A stretch of 64,000 bases of DNA from Brevundimonas bacteroides DSM 4726 (GCF_000701445.1 NZ_JNIX01000008.1:186001-250000); one strand, 5' to 3'; positions 39,414 to 48,460 are shown, counted from the first letter of the stretch. Numbers and translations are program-made. Notes: generated from the letters alone by a model not told the origin.

Positions 39414-40388
39414 ATGGACGTCCTCGCCCCCTCCCCCGATCTGGCATTGCGCCCCCTGACGGTGCGGATGGCGACGCCGCGCGGCTTCTGCGCCGGGGTG
39501 GACCGGGCGATCCAGATCGTCGAGCGCGCCATCGAGAAGTTCGGCGCGCCGGTCTATGTCCGCCACGAGATCGTCCACAACAAGCACGTCGTGGACCGGC
39601 TGAAGGGTCTCGGCGCCGTCTTCGTCAAGGAACTGGACGAGTGCCCGGACGACCGCCCGGTGGTTTTCTCGGCCCACGGCGTGCCCAAATCCGTCCCGGC
39701 GACCGCGCGGGCCCGCGAACTTCTGTTCCTCGACGCCACCTGCCCTCTGGTGTCCAAGGTCCATGTCGAGGCCGAGCGCCACCATGCGAACGGCCGCCAC
39801 ATCGTCCTGATCGGCCACGCGGGCCACCCGGAGGTCGTGGGGACGCTCGGCCAGCTGCCCGAGGGGGCGATCAGCCTGGTGGAGACGGTCGAGGATGCCG
39901 AGGCGTTCCAGCGACCGGGCGCCCAGCTGCTGGCCTACGCCACCCAGACGACCCTTTCGCTGGATGACACCGCCGAGATCGTCGCTGCGCTAAAGCGGCG
40001 GTTTCCGGAACTGCCGGACCCGCACAAGGAAGACATCTGCTACGCCACCACGAACCGCCAGGAGGCGGTCAAGCAGCTGGCCGACGGTTCGGACCTGGTG
40101 CTGGTGGTCGGGTCCAAGAACTCCTCCAACTCGGTGCGGCTGGTCGAGGTGGCGTTGCGGGCGGGCGCGAGGGACGCGCGCCTCCTCGACGACGCCAGCC
40201 AGCTGGACTGGTCCTGGTTCGAGGGCGTGTCGACCGTCGGCGTAACGGCGGGGGCGTCTGCGCCCGAACCGCTAGTACAGGGCGTGATCGCGGCCCTCAG
40301 GACCCGCTTCGATGTCACCGTGGCCGACGATCCGGGCGAGCCCGAGACCGTGACCTTCAAACTGCCGCGAGCCCTGACCGCCTCGTGA
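39414..40388 (+). CDS. ispH: 4-hydroxy-3-methylbut-2-enyl diphosphate reductase
   Basis: A 324-residue iron-sulfur enzyme of the methylerythritol phosphate pathway, making IPP and DMAPP. The three cluster cysteines are in [25 protein letters not shown] and [11 protein letters not shown]; the substrate-binding His and Thr/Ser residues occur in [21 protein letters not shown] and [10 protein letters not shown]. Some homologues start near VRMATPRG, so the first 15 residues may be variable. Divergent from the secreted protein gene. Confidence 0.97.
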   Translation: MDVLAPSPDLALRPLTVRMATPRGFCAGVDRAIQIVERAIEKFGAPVYVRHEIVHNKHVVDRLKGLGAVFVKELDECPDDRPVVFSAHGVPKSVPATARARELLFLDATCPLVSKVHVEAERHHANGRHIVLIGHAGHPEVVGTLGQLPEGAISLVETVEDAEAFQRPGAQLLAYATQTTLSLDDTAEIVAALKRRFPELPDPHKEDICYATTNRQEAVKQLADGSDLVLVVGSKNSSNSVRLVEVALRAGARDARLLDDASQLDWSWFEGVSTVGVTAGASAPEPLVQGVIAALRTRFDVTVADDPGEPETVTFKLPRALTAS

Positions 40389-40405
40389 GCTGACCCACGA
40401 GGCGG
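40378..40405. terminator. Possible bidirectional hairpin at ispH / M16 junction
   Basis: A perfect 10-base stem (40378-40387 with 40396-40405, arms CCGCCTCGTG and CACGAGGCGG) has an eight-base loop holding the ispH stop codon. It lies in a convergent junction of 29 bases. There is no T-run, so the terminator role is inferred from placement. Confidence 0.45.
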
Positions 40406-40417
40406 CCGGGTCGGTTC

Positions 40418-43261
40418 CTACTGGACGCTGGCGGCCACGACGGTCGCGCGCCAGGCCTTGGCCGGATCCAGATACCGCTGGGCGAGCGCCTGGAGGGTCG
40501 CGGGCGTCGCGGCCTCCAGGTCGGCGATGTGGCCGGTGATCTCGGCCACGGCCGCCGGGTCGGTGTCGACGTCGGACAGCTGGCTGATCCAGTACTCATT
40601 ACCCGCCTGAGACCGACGCAGACGCTCGACCACCGGGGCTCGGGCGCGGTTCAGCTCGTCCTCGGTGATCGGCGTGTCTCGCAGCGAAGCGGCGATGGCA
40701 TCCAGCTCGGTGAAGAAGGTCGCGCTATTCTCCGGAGTCACCTGGGCCGAGGCGAAGATGGACCCGTAGCCCTCGAACACATCCGACGACGACGACCCGA
40801 CGACCGGCGAATAGCTGATGGCCAGCTCCTCGCGGATCCGCTCGGTGACGCGCAGATCCAGCACCGCCGACAACAGACCCAGCTGACGCGACTCGATCCG
40901 GTCGCCGATGGCGTCGGTGGTCGGCCAGGCGATGTAGGTCATGGCCTGCTCCGCCGGTCCCAGATGGGTCAGACGCACAGGCTCAGTCGTCCCGGCCGGG
41001 AAGCGCCGAACAAGGGCGTCCGCGCTGGGTGCCGGAGCCGCCGGACGCGCAGGCAAGGCCCCGAAGGTCGCTCCGACCGCGGCGATGGCGTCCGCCACCG
41101 TCACATCGCCCACCATGGTGATGTCGATCGGGCCCTGGCCGAGACCGGCAATGACGCCGGCCTTCAGCTGGTCGTTCGTCCAGCCGGCGATGTCCGACGG
41201 GTTGGGGAAGGACTGGCGCGCATCTCCCGAGGCCAGAAGGCCGGAGGACTGGATGGCGAAGGCGCCGGCCGGGGTCGCGGACTGCTGGGCCACGATCTGC
41301 GGGAACAGGGCCTTGATCTGCTCGAACGGCGCCGGGCGCAGGCCCGGATCGGTCAGATAGGCCGCCAGAACCTGCATCTGCAGGCCCAGGTCCGCAGGAC
41401 GGGTCGCGCCGGACAGGCGATAGGCGTCGCCATCCAGAGCGAAGCCCGCCGAATAGATACGGCCGGACAGCACGCGGTTCAGCTCGTCCAGCGTCAGGCG
41501 GCCTAGGCCCCCCGCCGTGAACGTGAAGCCTGCCAGCGACTGCGGATCGGGTGTCGTGCTCGACAGCCCCAGCTCACCGAGGCCGGTTTCGACGCTGACG
41601 AGGATCTGCTCGTCGCGGAAGTCGGTCGGCTTGACCGTTAGCCTCGTCCCGTTCGGGAAGGTCACGACCGTCGCCCCGATCTCGGCGATCTCGCGCACCT
41701 CGGTAGGCTGGGCGGCCGCACCGAAGTTGGCATAGGGCCACTCGAGCGCCGCTGCCTCGGCGCGCGCGGTGACAGGCACAGCCTGGGATGCCTGCAGCAT
41801 GGCAGTCACCGCCGCCTCGCCACCCTCGATGGGCTCAGGCGTGATCACCAGAACCAGCGGCCCCTCGCCCTGGAAAGCCTGTCGGACAGCAGCATTGACC
41901 GCCTCAGGCGTCAGACTGGCAACCGTGGCGTTAAAGATGTCGAGGCTGGTCTGCGGGTGGGCGAAGACCCGGTTGTCGTTGGTCGCTTGGAGCAGGCCGT
42001 TGACCAGCGCGGGCGTGGTCCGCGTGGCGGCGGCGGCTACGGCGTTCTCGAGCGCGGTGCGGTTGTCGGTGATCTCGCGCTGAAGCTCGGCCTGGGTCAC
42101 GCCGAACTCGACCAGCCGCCGCGTCTCCTGCTCCATCGCCTCGATGGCGCGCTGAATTCCCCCCGGATTGAAGGTGGCGGAGACTGTGCCGATATCCAGG
42201 CTGTTAACGAGCGTCGAAGCCGAGCCGCTGGCGCCGATGAACGGCGGATTGTCGGTTCGCGCCAGCTCGCCGAAACGACGGTTCAGGACGGCGAGACCGA
42301 GGTTCCTCACGATCCGCGACTGACGCTCGCCGACGGTGTCCGGATCACGGTCCGGCGCGCGGGTCCAGTTGATCTGAACCGAGGACTGAATGCCCGACTC
42401 GACCAGCACGCGGGTCTCGGCTTGGCGCGGGGCGACGGTGCCCAGATCGGGCTCCGGGCCGTCCGGGGCGCTCGGCTCCCAGCTCTCGAAGGCCGCGCGG
42501 ATCTTGCCTTCCATGACATCGACGTCGAAGTCGCCGACCGCCAGCATGGTCGCGCGGCTAGGACGGTAATAGGCCTCATAGAAGGCGACGAAGCGGTCGC
42601 GCGGCGCAGTGCGGATGATCTCCAGGTCGCCGATCGGGAAGCGGTTGGCCAGCCGCTGGCCGGGGGCCAGCAGGGCCAGCTGGGCCTTGGCGCTGCGCAA
42701 CTGCGGCGTGTTGCGGGTCCGCTCCTCGCCGACGATGACGCCGCGCTCCTCATCGATGGCGTCCGGCGCCATGAGGGCCTCGGACACCTGCTCGCGCATG
42801 ATCCGCAGCGCCGTGTCGACCGTCTCGTCGTTCGTGCGCGGCAGTTCCAGCTGGTAGAAGGTCTGGTCGAAGCCCGTCGCGGCGTTGGTGTCCGCGCCGA
42901 AGGCCAGACCCAGACGCTCGAGGATGCGCAGCAGCTCGTTCTCGGGGATGTTGGTCGTCCCGTTGAAGGCCATGTGCTCCATGAAGTGGGCCAGACCCAG
43001 CTGGGTCTCGTCCTCCATCAACGAGCCCGCGTCGATGCGCAGTCGAAGCGACGCCTGACCCGGCGGGGTGGCGTTCCTCAGGATCGCATAGCGCATGCCG
43101 TTCGGCATGGTGCCGAAGCGGACATTCGAGTCAGCGGGAATGTCGCTCGTCGTCTGCGGCCAGGGATCGGACGGGGCTTCCTGGGCCAGGGCGGGCATGG
43201 CGCTGGTGATCAGGGCAAGGCCCGAGGCGGCGGCGAGCAGCAGTCGGCGGGTCTTCAGCAT
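40418..43261 (-). CDS. M16-family zinc metalloprotease, exported, two-domain
   Basis: About 947 residues from the ATG at 43261, which has GGAG in front. The signal peptide ends at PALAQ. The N-terminal M16 domain carries the inverted zinc motif in LAHFMEHMAFNGT, with the third ligand in EERGVIVGEERTR. A second, inactive M16 half follows (TVVTFPNGTRLTVKPTDFRD), ending in WRATVVAASVQ. This is the pitrilysin-like clamshell type that degrades peptides in the periplasm. Monocistronic; converges on ispH. Confidence 0.93.
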   Translation of the reverse strand: MLKTRRLLLAAASGLALITSAMPALAQEAPSDPWPQTTSDIPADSNVRFGTMPNGMRYAILRNATPPGQASLRLRIDAGSLMEDETQLGLAHFMEHMAFNGTTNIPENELLRILERLGLAFGADTNAATGFDQTFYQLELPRTNDETVDTALRIMREQVSEALMAPDAIDEERGVIVGEERTRNTPQLRSAKAQLALLAPGQRLANRFPIGDLEIIRTAPRDRFVAFYEAYYRPSRATMLAVGDFDVDVMEGKIRAAFESWEPSAPDGPEPDLGTVAPRQAETRVLVESGIQSSVQINWTRAPDRDPDTVGERQSRIVRNLGLAVLNRRFGELARTDNPPFIGASGSASTLVNSLDIGTVSATFNPGGIQRAIEAMEQETRRLVEFGVTQAELQREITDNRTALENAVAAAATRTTPALVNGLLQATNDNRVFAHPQTSLDIFNATVASLTPEAVNAAVRQAFQGEGPLVLVITPEPIEGGEAAVTAMLQASQAVPVTARAEAAALEWPYANFGAAAQPTEVREIAEIGATVVTFPNGTRLTVKPTDFRDEQILVSVETGLGELGLSSTTPDPQSLAGFTFTAGGLGRLTLDELNRVLSGRIYSAGFALDGDAYRLSGATRPADLGLQMQVLAAYLTDPGLRPAPFEQIKALFPQIVAQQSATPAGAFAIQSSGLLASGDARQSFPNPSDIAGWTNDQLKAGVIAGLGQGPIDITMVGDVTVADAIAAVGATFGALPARPAAPAPSADALVRRFPAGTTEPVRLTHLGPAEQAMTYIAWPTTDAIGDRIESRQLGLLSAVLDLRVTERIREELAISYSPVVGSSSSDVFEGYGSIFASAQVTPENSATFFTELDAIAASLRDTPITEDELNRARAPVVERLRRSQAGNEYWISQLSDVDTDPAAVAEITGHIADLEAATPATLQALAQRYLDPAKAWRATVVAASVQ

Positions 43262-43371
43262 GGTGGCTCCGGTCATGGGGACGAGACGAACACAGGGAGG
43301 ACCAGACGGCCCCCCGCTTGGTCATCCCCGATCCTTACCGGCGCGTCATGAAGTGTAAAATGAACTTTACG

Positions 43372-43905
43372 TCAGGAATCGACGCGGAGACCGGCCGCAT
43401 ACCGCTTCCAGTTCTGCACATAGTGCTCGGCCGAGGCTTCCAGCGCCGCGATCTGGCCGGGCTCAAGCGTGCGCACCACCTTGCCCGGCTGGCCCATCAC
43501 CAGCGATCCGTCCGGGATCACCTTGCCTTCGGTGATCAGGGCGTTGGCCCCGATCAGGCAGTTCTTCCCGATCACGGCCCGGCCCAGCACCACCGCACCG
43601 ATGCCGATCAGAGTCCCGTCGCCGATCGTGCAGGAATGCAGCATCGCCATGTGCCCGACCGTCACGTTCGCCCCGATGATCAGGGGTTCGCCTGGATCGG
43701 AATGCAGCACGCTGCCGTCCTGGATGTTGGTGTTCTCGCCGATGACGATGGGATCGTTGTCTCCGCGCACGACCGCCCCGAACCAGATGCTGGCGCCCGA
43801 CTTCAGCGTCACGTCGCCGATCACCGCGGCGTTTGGCGCGATCCAGTATTCGCCGTCGGCGGGAAGCTGCGGTTTCTTGTCCGCCAGCGAATAGACTGTC
43901 ATCAA
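43372..43905 (-). CDS. Gamma carbonic anhydrase-like hexapeptide-repeat protein
   Basis: A 177-residue left-handed beta-helix protein of the YrdA/CaiE/gamma-CA group. Zinc-ligand histidines lie in [23 protein letters not shown], and the catalytic-type residues in [13 protein letters not shown] and TNIQDG are kept. Bacterial members may be carbonic anhydrases or orphan metalloproteins; activity cannot be read from sequence. The C-terminal helix ([17 protein letters not shown]) supports the trimer. Two adjacent ATG codons (43905, 43902) could both be used. Confidence 0.88.
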   Translation of the reverse strand: MMTVYSLADKKPQLPADGEYWIAPNAAVIGDVTLKSGASIWFGAVVRGDNDPIVIGENTNIQDGSVLHSDPGEPLIIGANVTVGHMAMLHSCTIGDGTLIGIGAVVLGRAVIGKNCLIGANALITEGKVIPDGSLVMGQPGKVVRTLEPGQIAALEASAEHYVQNWKRYAAGLRVDS

Positions 43906-43982
43906 ACCCTCATCTGAACTGGAAAGCTTTCGCGCTTTAAGCCTTCGTAAACCACGTTAGCATCAAGGTGCTGATGCGATTC

Positions 43983-44187
43983 GAGGCGGCCATTTCCGCC
44001 TCGGATCCGAAGCCGGATCAAGCCCGGTCCGGTCAGAGCCCAGGAGAGCGTGCGTGCCGCGTTCGGGTCTACGGCGCTTGTCTCCGCCGGATGTGGGATA
44101 CATCTGCGACCCCGGACGTCGTTCCGTCGCCTTCCGCCACCTCCCCACCCTCGTTCGAGGCGATGCCATTCCGGCGTCGCCTTTTTT
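43983..44187 (+). ncRNA. Structured leader RNA or sRNA candidate upstream of phoH
   Basis: About 200 non-coding bases with consecutive hairpins: GAGGCGG/CCGCCTC (43983-44002), GATCCG/CGGATC (about 44004-44019), GATGT/ACATC and GACG/CGTC, finishing in an intrinsic terminator at 44159-44187 only 19 bases before the phoH start. Either a free small RNA ends here or phoH is controlled by attenuation. The sequence does not match a riboswitch core that I know. Upstream at 43937-43951 is TTAA-N7-TAAA, one base from a CtrA-type site. Confidence 0.45.
44159..44187 (+). terminator. Intrinsic terminator just before phoH
   Basis: GGCGATGCC (44159-44167) pairs with GGCGTCGCC (44173-44181), nine pairs including one G-U, loop ATTCC, followed by six T at 44182-44187. 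Its location ahead of a start codon, not after a gene, marks it as an attenuator or an sRNA terminator. Confidence 0.75.
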
Positions 44188-44205
44188 CATGCCTCGGAGA
44201 CGGAC

Positions 44206-44982
44206 ATGACCAAGCGCGCGGCCCTCAAGCGTCAAGCTCGTGAAGCAGGGGCCTTCGACGGCCCCGATTATGGCGCTCACGACGCCAAGGTCCGGCGTTT
44301 GCCGGTTTCGCAAGGCCGCGGGTGGTCGCCCCATCCGTCCAACGACGACCGGGATCAGGCCTATCTGAAGACGCTGAAGCCCAAGTCCGAAGGCCAGGCC
44401 GCCCTGCTGAACGCCGTCGACACCCACAACCTGACGCTGGCGCTCGGACCGGCCGGCACCGGCAAGACCTATCTCGCCGTCGCCAAGGCGGTGGAGGCGC
44501 TGGAGGCCGGCAAGGTCGGCCGCATCGTGCTCTCCCGCCCCGCGGTCGAGGCCGGCGAGTCGATCGGCTTCCTGCCCGGCGCCATGGAGGACAAGCTCGC
44601 CCCCTATCTGCGCCCCCTCTACGACGCCCTGTCGGACCGGCTGTCGATGAAGCGGGTCGGCGCCCTGATGGCCGAGGGCCTGATCGAGATCGCCCCCATC
44701 GGCTACATGCGCGGCCGCACCCTGAACAACGCCTTCGTGGTGGTCGATGAGGCCCAGAACTGCACCTATGTGCAGCTGAAGATGCTGCTGACGCGGCTCG
44801 GCTGGCACTCGACGATGGTCGTCACCGGCGACCCGCACCAGTCCGACCTGCTGCCGGGCGTGTCTGGCCTGGCCGATATCGCGTCCAAGCTGGAGGCGGT
44901 TCCGGAGATCGCTGTGGTCCGCCTGGCGGAGCAGGACATCGTGCGTCACCCGCTGGTGGCCAGCATGATTGGGGTGCTCTGA
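44206..44982 (+). CDS. PhoH-family ATPase (YlaK/YbeZ-like)
   Basis: About 258 residues from the ATG at 44206, which is preceded by GGAGA. The PhoH ATPase core shows Walker A ALGPAGTGKTYLAV, then VLSRPAVEAGESIGFLPG, Walker B VVVDEAQNCTY and GDPHQSDL. PhoH-like proteins are ATPases linked to RNA processing and ribosome assembly. This is the short form with a basic N-terminal tail and without the KH or PIN domain, and no ybeY or era gene is adjacent, so the exact subgroup is open. Preceded by a leader ending in a terminator and followed by another terminator. Confidence 0.88.
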   Translation: MTKRAALKRQAREAGAFDGPDYGAHDAKVRRLPVSQGRGWSPHPSNDDRDQAYLKTLKPKSEGQAALLNAVDTHNLTLALGPAGTGKTYLAVAKAVEALEAGKVGRIVLSRPAVEAGESIGFLPGAMEDKLAPYLRPLYDALSDRLSMKRVGALMAEGLIEIAPIGYMRGRTLNNAFVVVDEAQNCTYVQLKMLLTRLGWHSTMVVTGDPHQSDLLPGVSGLADIASKLEAVPEIAVVRLAEQDIVRHPLVASMIGVL

Positions 44983-45007
44983 CCGCACTATCCTGAAGGG
45001 CAACAAG

Positions 45008-45035
45008 AAGCGGCCGATCGTTCGATCGGCCGCTT
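45008..45035 (+). terminator. Intrinsic terminator between phoH and motE-like gene
   Basis: A perfect 12-base stem (45008-45019 with 45024-45035, arms beginning AAGCGGCCGATC) with loop GTTC. It is followed by TGCTTT on the plus strand and flanked by A residues on the other side, so it can serve both convergent operons. Confidence 0.85.
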
Positions 45036-45059
45036 TGCTTTCGGGGAACGTCGAGTCCG

Positions 45060-46022
45060 CTACTGGACCGACTGACGCGGGGCCTGGGGATTGGCGGTCG
45101 AGCCGGTCGCGGCAGGCTGGAGGGGCTGAGGCCCGGTCGGGGCGGGCGGCGTCGCCCCCGTCGTGTTCGAGGCCGGGGTGCGGGCCGGTTGGCGCGCCGG
45201 TGCGCGGTTGGTCCGTTGTGGCTGGGTGCGGGTGGCCGGAGCGCGGTTGGCGGCCGGCTGGGCGGCCGGGGTCGTGGGGGCCTGCGCCGTCTGGGTCGCG
45301 GCCGGAGTGGTCGCACCCTGAGCGGTGGGAGCGGCGGTGGCCGGAGTCGTCGCAGCGGGCTCATCGGCCGAAGCGGCGGCGGCGCGGGCGGCCAGCTGCT
45401 GGGCCTGGAAGCGGCGAGCCAGCTTCTCGGTCAGCTCGCGGGCGGCGGCGGGGGGCATCTGGGCCATGATGGCCGACAGCGACCGGGGCCGCATGGCCGC
45501 CGCAATCGGCAGGCGCACGCTGTCCTCAAGCGTGGCGAAGACGGCGGCCGCCTCGCGCGGGCGCATGGCGGAATAGACGGCGACCAGGCGCGCGGTCTCG
45601 GCCTCCTCGCGCTCGTCGACCTGGCCCAGCAGGGCCTGGACCTCGGCCTTGATGGCGTTCAGCGCCGCGATCTTGGTGTCCAGCTTCTGCTCGGCCGCGA
45701 CCATCAGGGGCAGGGTCGTGGCGAAGTCGGCGTCGCGGGCGTCGAGCTCGGTGCGGCGCGCCGACAGGGACTGGATGATGCGTAGCTCGGCCGGCGAAAT
45801 CCCCGCCTGCTGGGCCAGCTGTTCAGGCGACAGGGCGCAGACGGCGGGGGCGGGACGCGCAGCAGCGGCAGGCGCGACCGCTTCGCCTGCGGTCTCTGCG
45901 GCCTCCTCGGCCCAGGCGACGGCGCCCTGGAACAGGTCAGGGCCTGCCCCGACGGCGCGCACGGCCACGACCCCGCCGATGGCGACGGCGATCAGGGGAA
46001 GCAGGCGTGGCAGTTTAGACAT
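45060..46022 (-). CDS. MotE-family flagellar-cluster protein with Ala/Pro/Thr tail
   Basis: A 320-residue exported or membrane-anchored protein. The N-terminal hydrophobic segment is LLPLIAVAIGGVVAVRAVG. A coiled coil (ELDARDADFATTLPLMVAAE to QALLGQVDEREEAETARLV) precedes the MgtE_N-like helical module (YSAMRPREAAAVFATLEDSV, LSAIMAQMPPAAARELTEKL) found in MotE. MotE helps assemble the stator or stabilise MotC in alphaproteobacteria. The last 110 residues are low-complexity Ala, Pro, Thr and Gln. Last gene of the fliL-fliM-DUF6468-motE run. Confidence 0.78.
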   Translation of the reverse strand: MSKLPRLLPLIAVAIGGVVAVRAVGAGPDLFQGAVAWAEEAAETAGEAVAPAAAARPAPAVCALSPEQLAQQAGISPAELRIIQSLSARRTELDARDADFATTLPLMVAAEQKLDTKIAALNAIKAEVQALLGQVDEREEAETARLVAVYSAMRPREAAAVFATLEDSVRLPIAAAMRPRSLSAIMAQMPPAAARELTEKLARRFQAQQLAARAAAASADEPAATTPATAAPTAQGATTPAATQTAQAPTTPAAQPAANRAPATRTQPQRTNRAPARQPARTPASNTTGATPPAPTGPQPLQPAATGSTANPQAPRQSVQ

Positions 46023-46039
46023 CGGCGGCTTTCAAAAAC

Positions 46040-46684
46040 TCAGGCGGCGAACAGGTCATCGTCGGCCAGGCTAGCCTTGGCGCGGTTGAGGCTTTGCTTC
46101 GCAGACTGGTTAGCGGTCAGGGCGTGCAGGATGGCATCGACGTTGCCAGCGCCCGCAGCGGCGGGCGTCGTCGGCGACTTCAGGCCCTGGATGCGCTCGG
46201 CCAGCGCCGCCATGCGAAAGGCGCGATCGTCTGGGTTGGGGGTGGCCGTGCCAGCGGAGTTCTCCCTCCCCTTTATGGGGAGGGACGGCGAAGGCGAAGC
46301 CGGAGCCCGGGTGGGGATGGTCGGAGTGCCGATGCTGTCCGGAGTTTCCCCACCCCGGCTTTCGCTGCGCTCAAGCCGTCCCTCCCCATGAAGGGGAGGG
46401 AGAGGACGGTGCGCACCCCGCGCCACCAGTGCCTCGAGATCCGTCTTCAGAGCTCGCGCCTTGATGATCCGGTCGTGCAGCAGATCAGCTTCTTCACCAG
46501 ACGCCCGCAGCGACGACAGGGCGTTCTCGGCGCGGGTGCAGGCCGCGTTCAGCTCTGTCACGGCACCGGCGAAGGCCAACTGTCCAGCCCGAAGCTGGCT
46601 CAGCTTCTTCTCCAGTCGCACGCCGTAACCCAGCGCCGCGACCAGCAACAGCATCAGCACCGCGTCCATGATCATGCCGGTCAT
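46040..46684 (-). CDS. DUF6468-like flagellar-cluster membrane protein with repeat-encoded insert
   Basis: A 214-residue protein. One N-terminal membrane helix (MDAVLMLLLVAALGYGVRL) is followed by a coiled coil (KKLSQLRAGQLAFAGAVTEL to KARALKTDLEALVAR), the pattern of the small DUF6468 protein found after fliM. From about residue 90 to 140 the sequence is Pro/Ser/Gly-rich and is encoded entirely by a palindromic repeat (copy B, 46259-46406); normal sequence resumes at DDRAFRMAALAERIQGL. The frame survives the insertion. Two bases separate it from fliM. Confidence 0.75.
   Translation of the reverse strand: MTGMIMDAVLMLLLVAALGYGVRLEKKLSQLRAGQLAFAGAVTELNAACTRAENALSSLRASGEEADLLHDRIIKARALKTDLEALVARGAHRPLPPLHGEGRLERSESRGGETPDSIGTPTIPTRAPASPSPSLPIKGRENSAGTATPNPDDRAFRMAALAERIQGLKSPTTPAAAGAGNVDAILHALTANQSAKQSLNRAKASLADDDLFAA
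46259..46406 (-). repeat. Palindromic repeat element, copy B, inside DUF6468 gene
   Basis: About 148 bases with terminal hairpins CCCTCCCC/GGGGAGGG at 46265-46272/46278-46285 and 46381-46388/46394-46401. Read on the minus strand it is collinear with copy A: the first hairpin and its TTCAT loop are identical, then the interiors diverge around shared GGTGGGG and CCCCACCC blocks. The host reads it in a different phase from the ABC-F gene, yet it has no stop there either. Confidence 0.85.
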
Positions 46685-46685
46685 G

Positions 46686-47744
46686 TCAGCGCCCTCCCTT
46701 GGTCAGCCGAGTGGCGGCTTCCGTGCTGATGGGCGCCTCCACGCGTACGGCGATATGCTGGCCCTTGCGGCCCATCCGGCCCGTGGTCACAGGGATCGGC
46801 CCGAGCCGCAGGGTGATCTCGGAATCCGGGGTCGCATTGAGCATGAGGGTGTCGCCGACTTTCAAGTCGAGCACCTTCGACAGCGGCAGAGACTGTTCGT
46901 CCAAAACGGCGCGGACCTCGGTCTCGGTCGTCCAGAGCTCGGTGGCCAGGTGTCCTTCCCAGATGTTGTCGCGGCCGAACTTCTCGCCCATGAACTGCTG
47001 CAGCAGCATCTTCCGGATAGGCTCAAGCGTGGCGTAGGGCAGCAGCAACTCGACCCGGCCGCCCCGGTCCTCCATGTCGATGCGCAGCTTGACCAGGATC
47101 GCCGCGTTGGCGGGCCGGGCGATGGCCGCGAAGCGGGGATTGGTCTCCAGCCGGTCCAGATTGAAGTGGACCGGCGTCAGGGGCTCGAACGCTGATCGCG
47201 CATCAGCCAGGATGACCTCGACCATTCGCTGGACCAGCACCCGCTCGATGGTGGTGTAGGGTCGGCCCTCGATCCGCAGCGCGGCGGTGCCCCGGCGACC
47301 GCCGAGCAGCACGTCGACGATGGAATAGATCAGGTTGGAATCGACCGTCAGCAGCCCGTAGTTGTCCAGTTCCTCGGCCCGGAAAACGGCCAGGATCGCC
47401 GGAAGCGGGATGGAGTTCAGGTAGTCGCCAAACCGGATCGAGGAGATGTTGTCGAGCGATACCTCGACGTTGTCGGACGTGAAGTTCCTGAGCGACGTCG
47501 TCATCAACCGCACGAGGCGGTCGAAGACGATCTCCAGCATCGGCAGGCGCTCATAGCTGACAAGCGCGGAGTTGATGATGGCGCGAATGCCGGTGCGTTC
47601 GGCGTCGTCGCCGTCGCCCAGGTCAAAGCCCAGCAGACTGTCGATCTCGTCCTGGTTCAGGACCCGTTCGTTGGCCGCGGCCGATCCGAAGCCCTCGCCC
47701 CCGAAAGCACTGGTCTCATCTTCGGCGAAGGCAGCGTCCGCCAT
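46686..47744 (-). CDS. fliM: Flagellar motor switch protein FliM
   Basis: A 352-residue C-ring protein that binds phosphorylated CheY and sets rotation direction. The N-terminal CheY-binding tail is followed by VLNQDEIDSLLGFDLG, the central CheC-like domain (NSALVSYERLPMLEIVFDRL) and the C-terminal SpoA domain (LPLSKVLDLKVGDTLML). Second gene of the fliL operon, three bases after fliL. Confidence 0.97.
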   Translation of the reverse strand: MADAAFAEDETSAFGGEGFGSAAANERVLNQDEIDSLLGFDLGDGDDAERTGIRAIINSALVSYERLPMLEIVFDRLVRLMTTSLRNFTSDNVEVSLDNISSIRFGDYLNSIPLPAILAVFRAEELDNYGLLTVDSNLIYSIVDVLLGGRRGTAALRIEGRPYTTIERVLVQRMVEVILADARSAFEPLTPVHFNLDRLETNPRFAAIARPANAAILVKLRIDMEDRGGRVELLLPYATLEPIRKMLLQQFMGEKFGRDNIWEGHLATELWTTETEVRAVLDEQSLPLSKVLDLKVGDTLMLNATPDSEITLRLGPIPVTTGRMGRKGQHIAVRVEAPISTEAATRLTKGGR

Positions 47745-47747
47745 CGG

Positions 47748-48416
47748 CTACTGCACCAGCATTTCTTCGATCAGCACGGCGTCGACCTGGCCGGGAGCGG
47801 CGATCAGATTGACCCGGCGCAGGATTTCCGCCCGCAGCTGATAACTTCCGGCGGAGCCGGCCAGGTCTTCGGGCCGAAGCTCGCGAAGGAAGCCCTGGAA
47901 CATGTCCTGCATGCGCGGCAGCTCGCCCTGCAGCTGATGCGCCAGGTCCGCGTCATGCATCTCCAGCGTCAGGGTCAGCTTGAGAAATGTCGGTCGGCCA
48001 TCGGGGGCCTGAATGTTCACCACCATGTCCGGCAGGGTGTAGAAGGTCACCCCGTCGGGGCCCTCGGCGATGGTGCCCAGCGACGGATCGGCCTCTGCGT
48101 CGCCGCCGCCTCCGTGGTCCCCGCCGCCCTTCTTCTCGCCGTGGTCGCCGCCCTTCTTCTCGGCTCCGTGATCGCCGCCCTTCTCTTCGCCGTGGCCTTC
48201 CTCGGCGGCGGCGGGCTTGGGCGCGAATAGGAAGAAGTAGGCCCCGGCGCCACCTCCGCCGAGCACGAGCAGGGCGACGGGCGCGATGATAAACAGCAGC
48301 GGGATTTTCTTCTTCTTGGGCGCCTCCTCGCCCTCGACCTCGGCGCCGTGAGCGACGGCGAGGTCCGTCGCCCCGTCTTTCGGCGGCTTGTCCTTCTTCT
48401 TGCCCAGCTTGAGCAT
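47748..48416 (-). CDS. fliL: Flagellar basal-body protein FliL
   Basis: A 222-residue single-pass inner-membrane protein near the stators. A Lys-rich cytoplasmic start precedes the helix IPLLFIIAPVALLVLGGGG. The periplasmic C-terminal FliL domain (FYTLPDMVVNIQAPDGRPTF, ILRRVNLIAAPGQVDAVLIE) supports motor function. Between them is an unusual repeat linker with five HG or DHG units in a Gly/Lys/Glu background, a possible metal-binding or flexible spacer. First gene of the operon; a CtrA-like half-site lies about 45 bases upstream. Confidence 0.95.
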   Translation of the reverse strand: MLKLGKKKDKPPKDGATDLAVAHGAEVEGEEAPKKKKIPLLFIIAPVALLVLGGGGAGAYFFLFAPKPAAAEEGHGEEKGGDHGAEKKGGDHGEKKGGGDHGGGGDAEADPSLGTIAEGPDGVTFYTLPDMVVNIQAPDGRPTFLKLTLTLEMHDADLAHQLQGELPRMQDMFQGFLRELRPEDLAGSAGSYQLRAEILRRVNLIAAPGQVDAVLIEEMLVQ

Positions 48417-48460
48417 GCGGTTCTCGCGCCCCGGAATATCCCAAGGCTCAAGGTCGCCCG

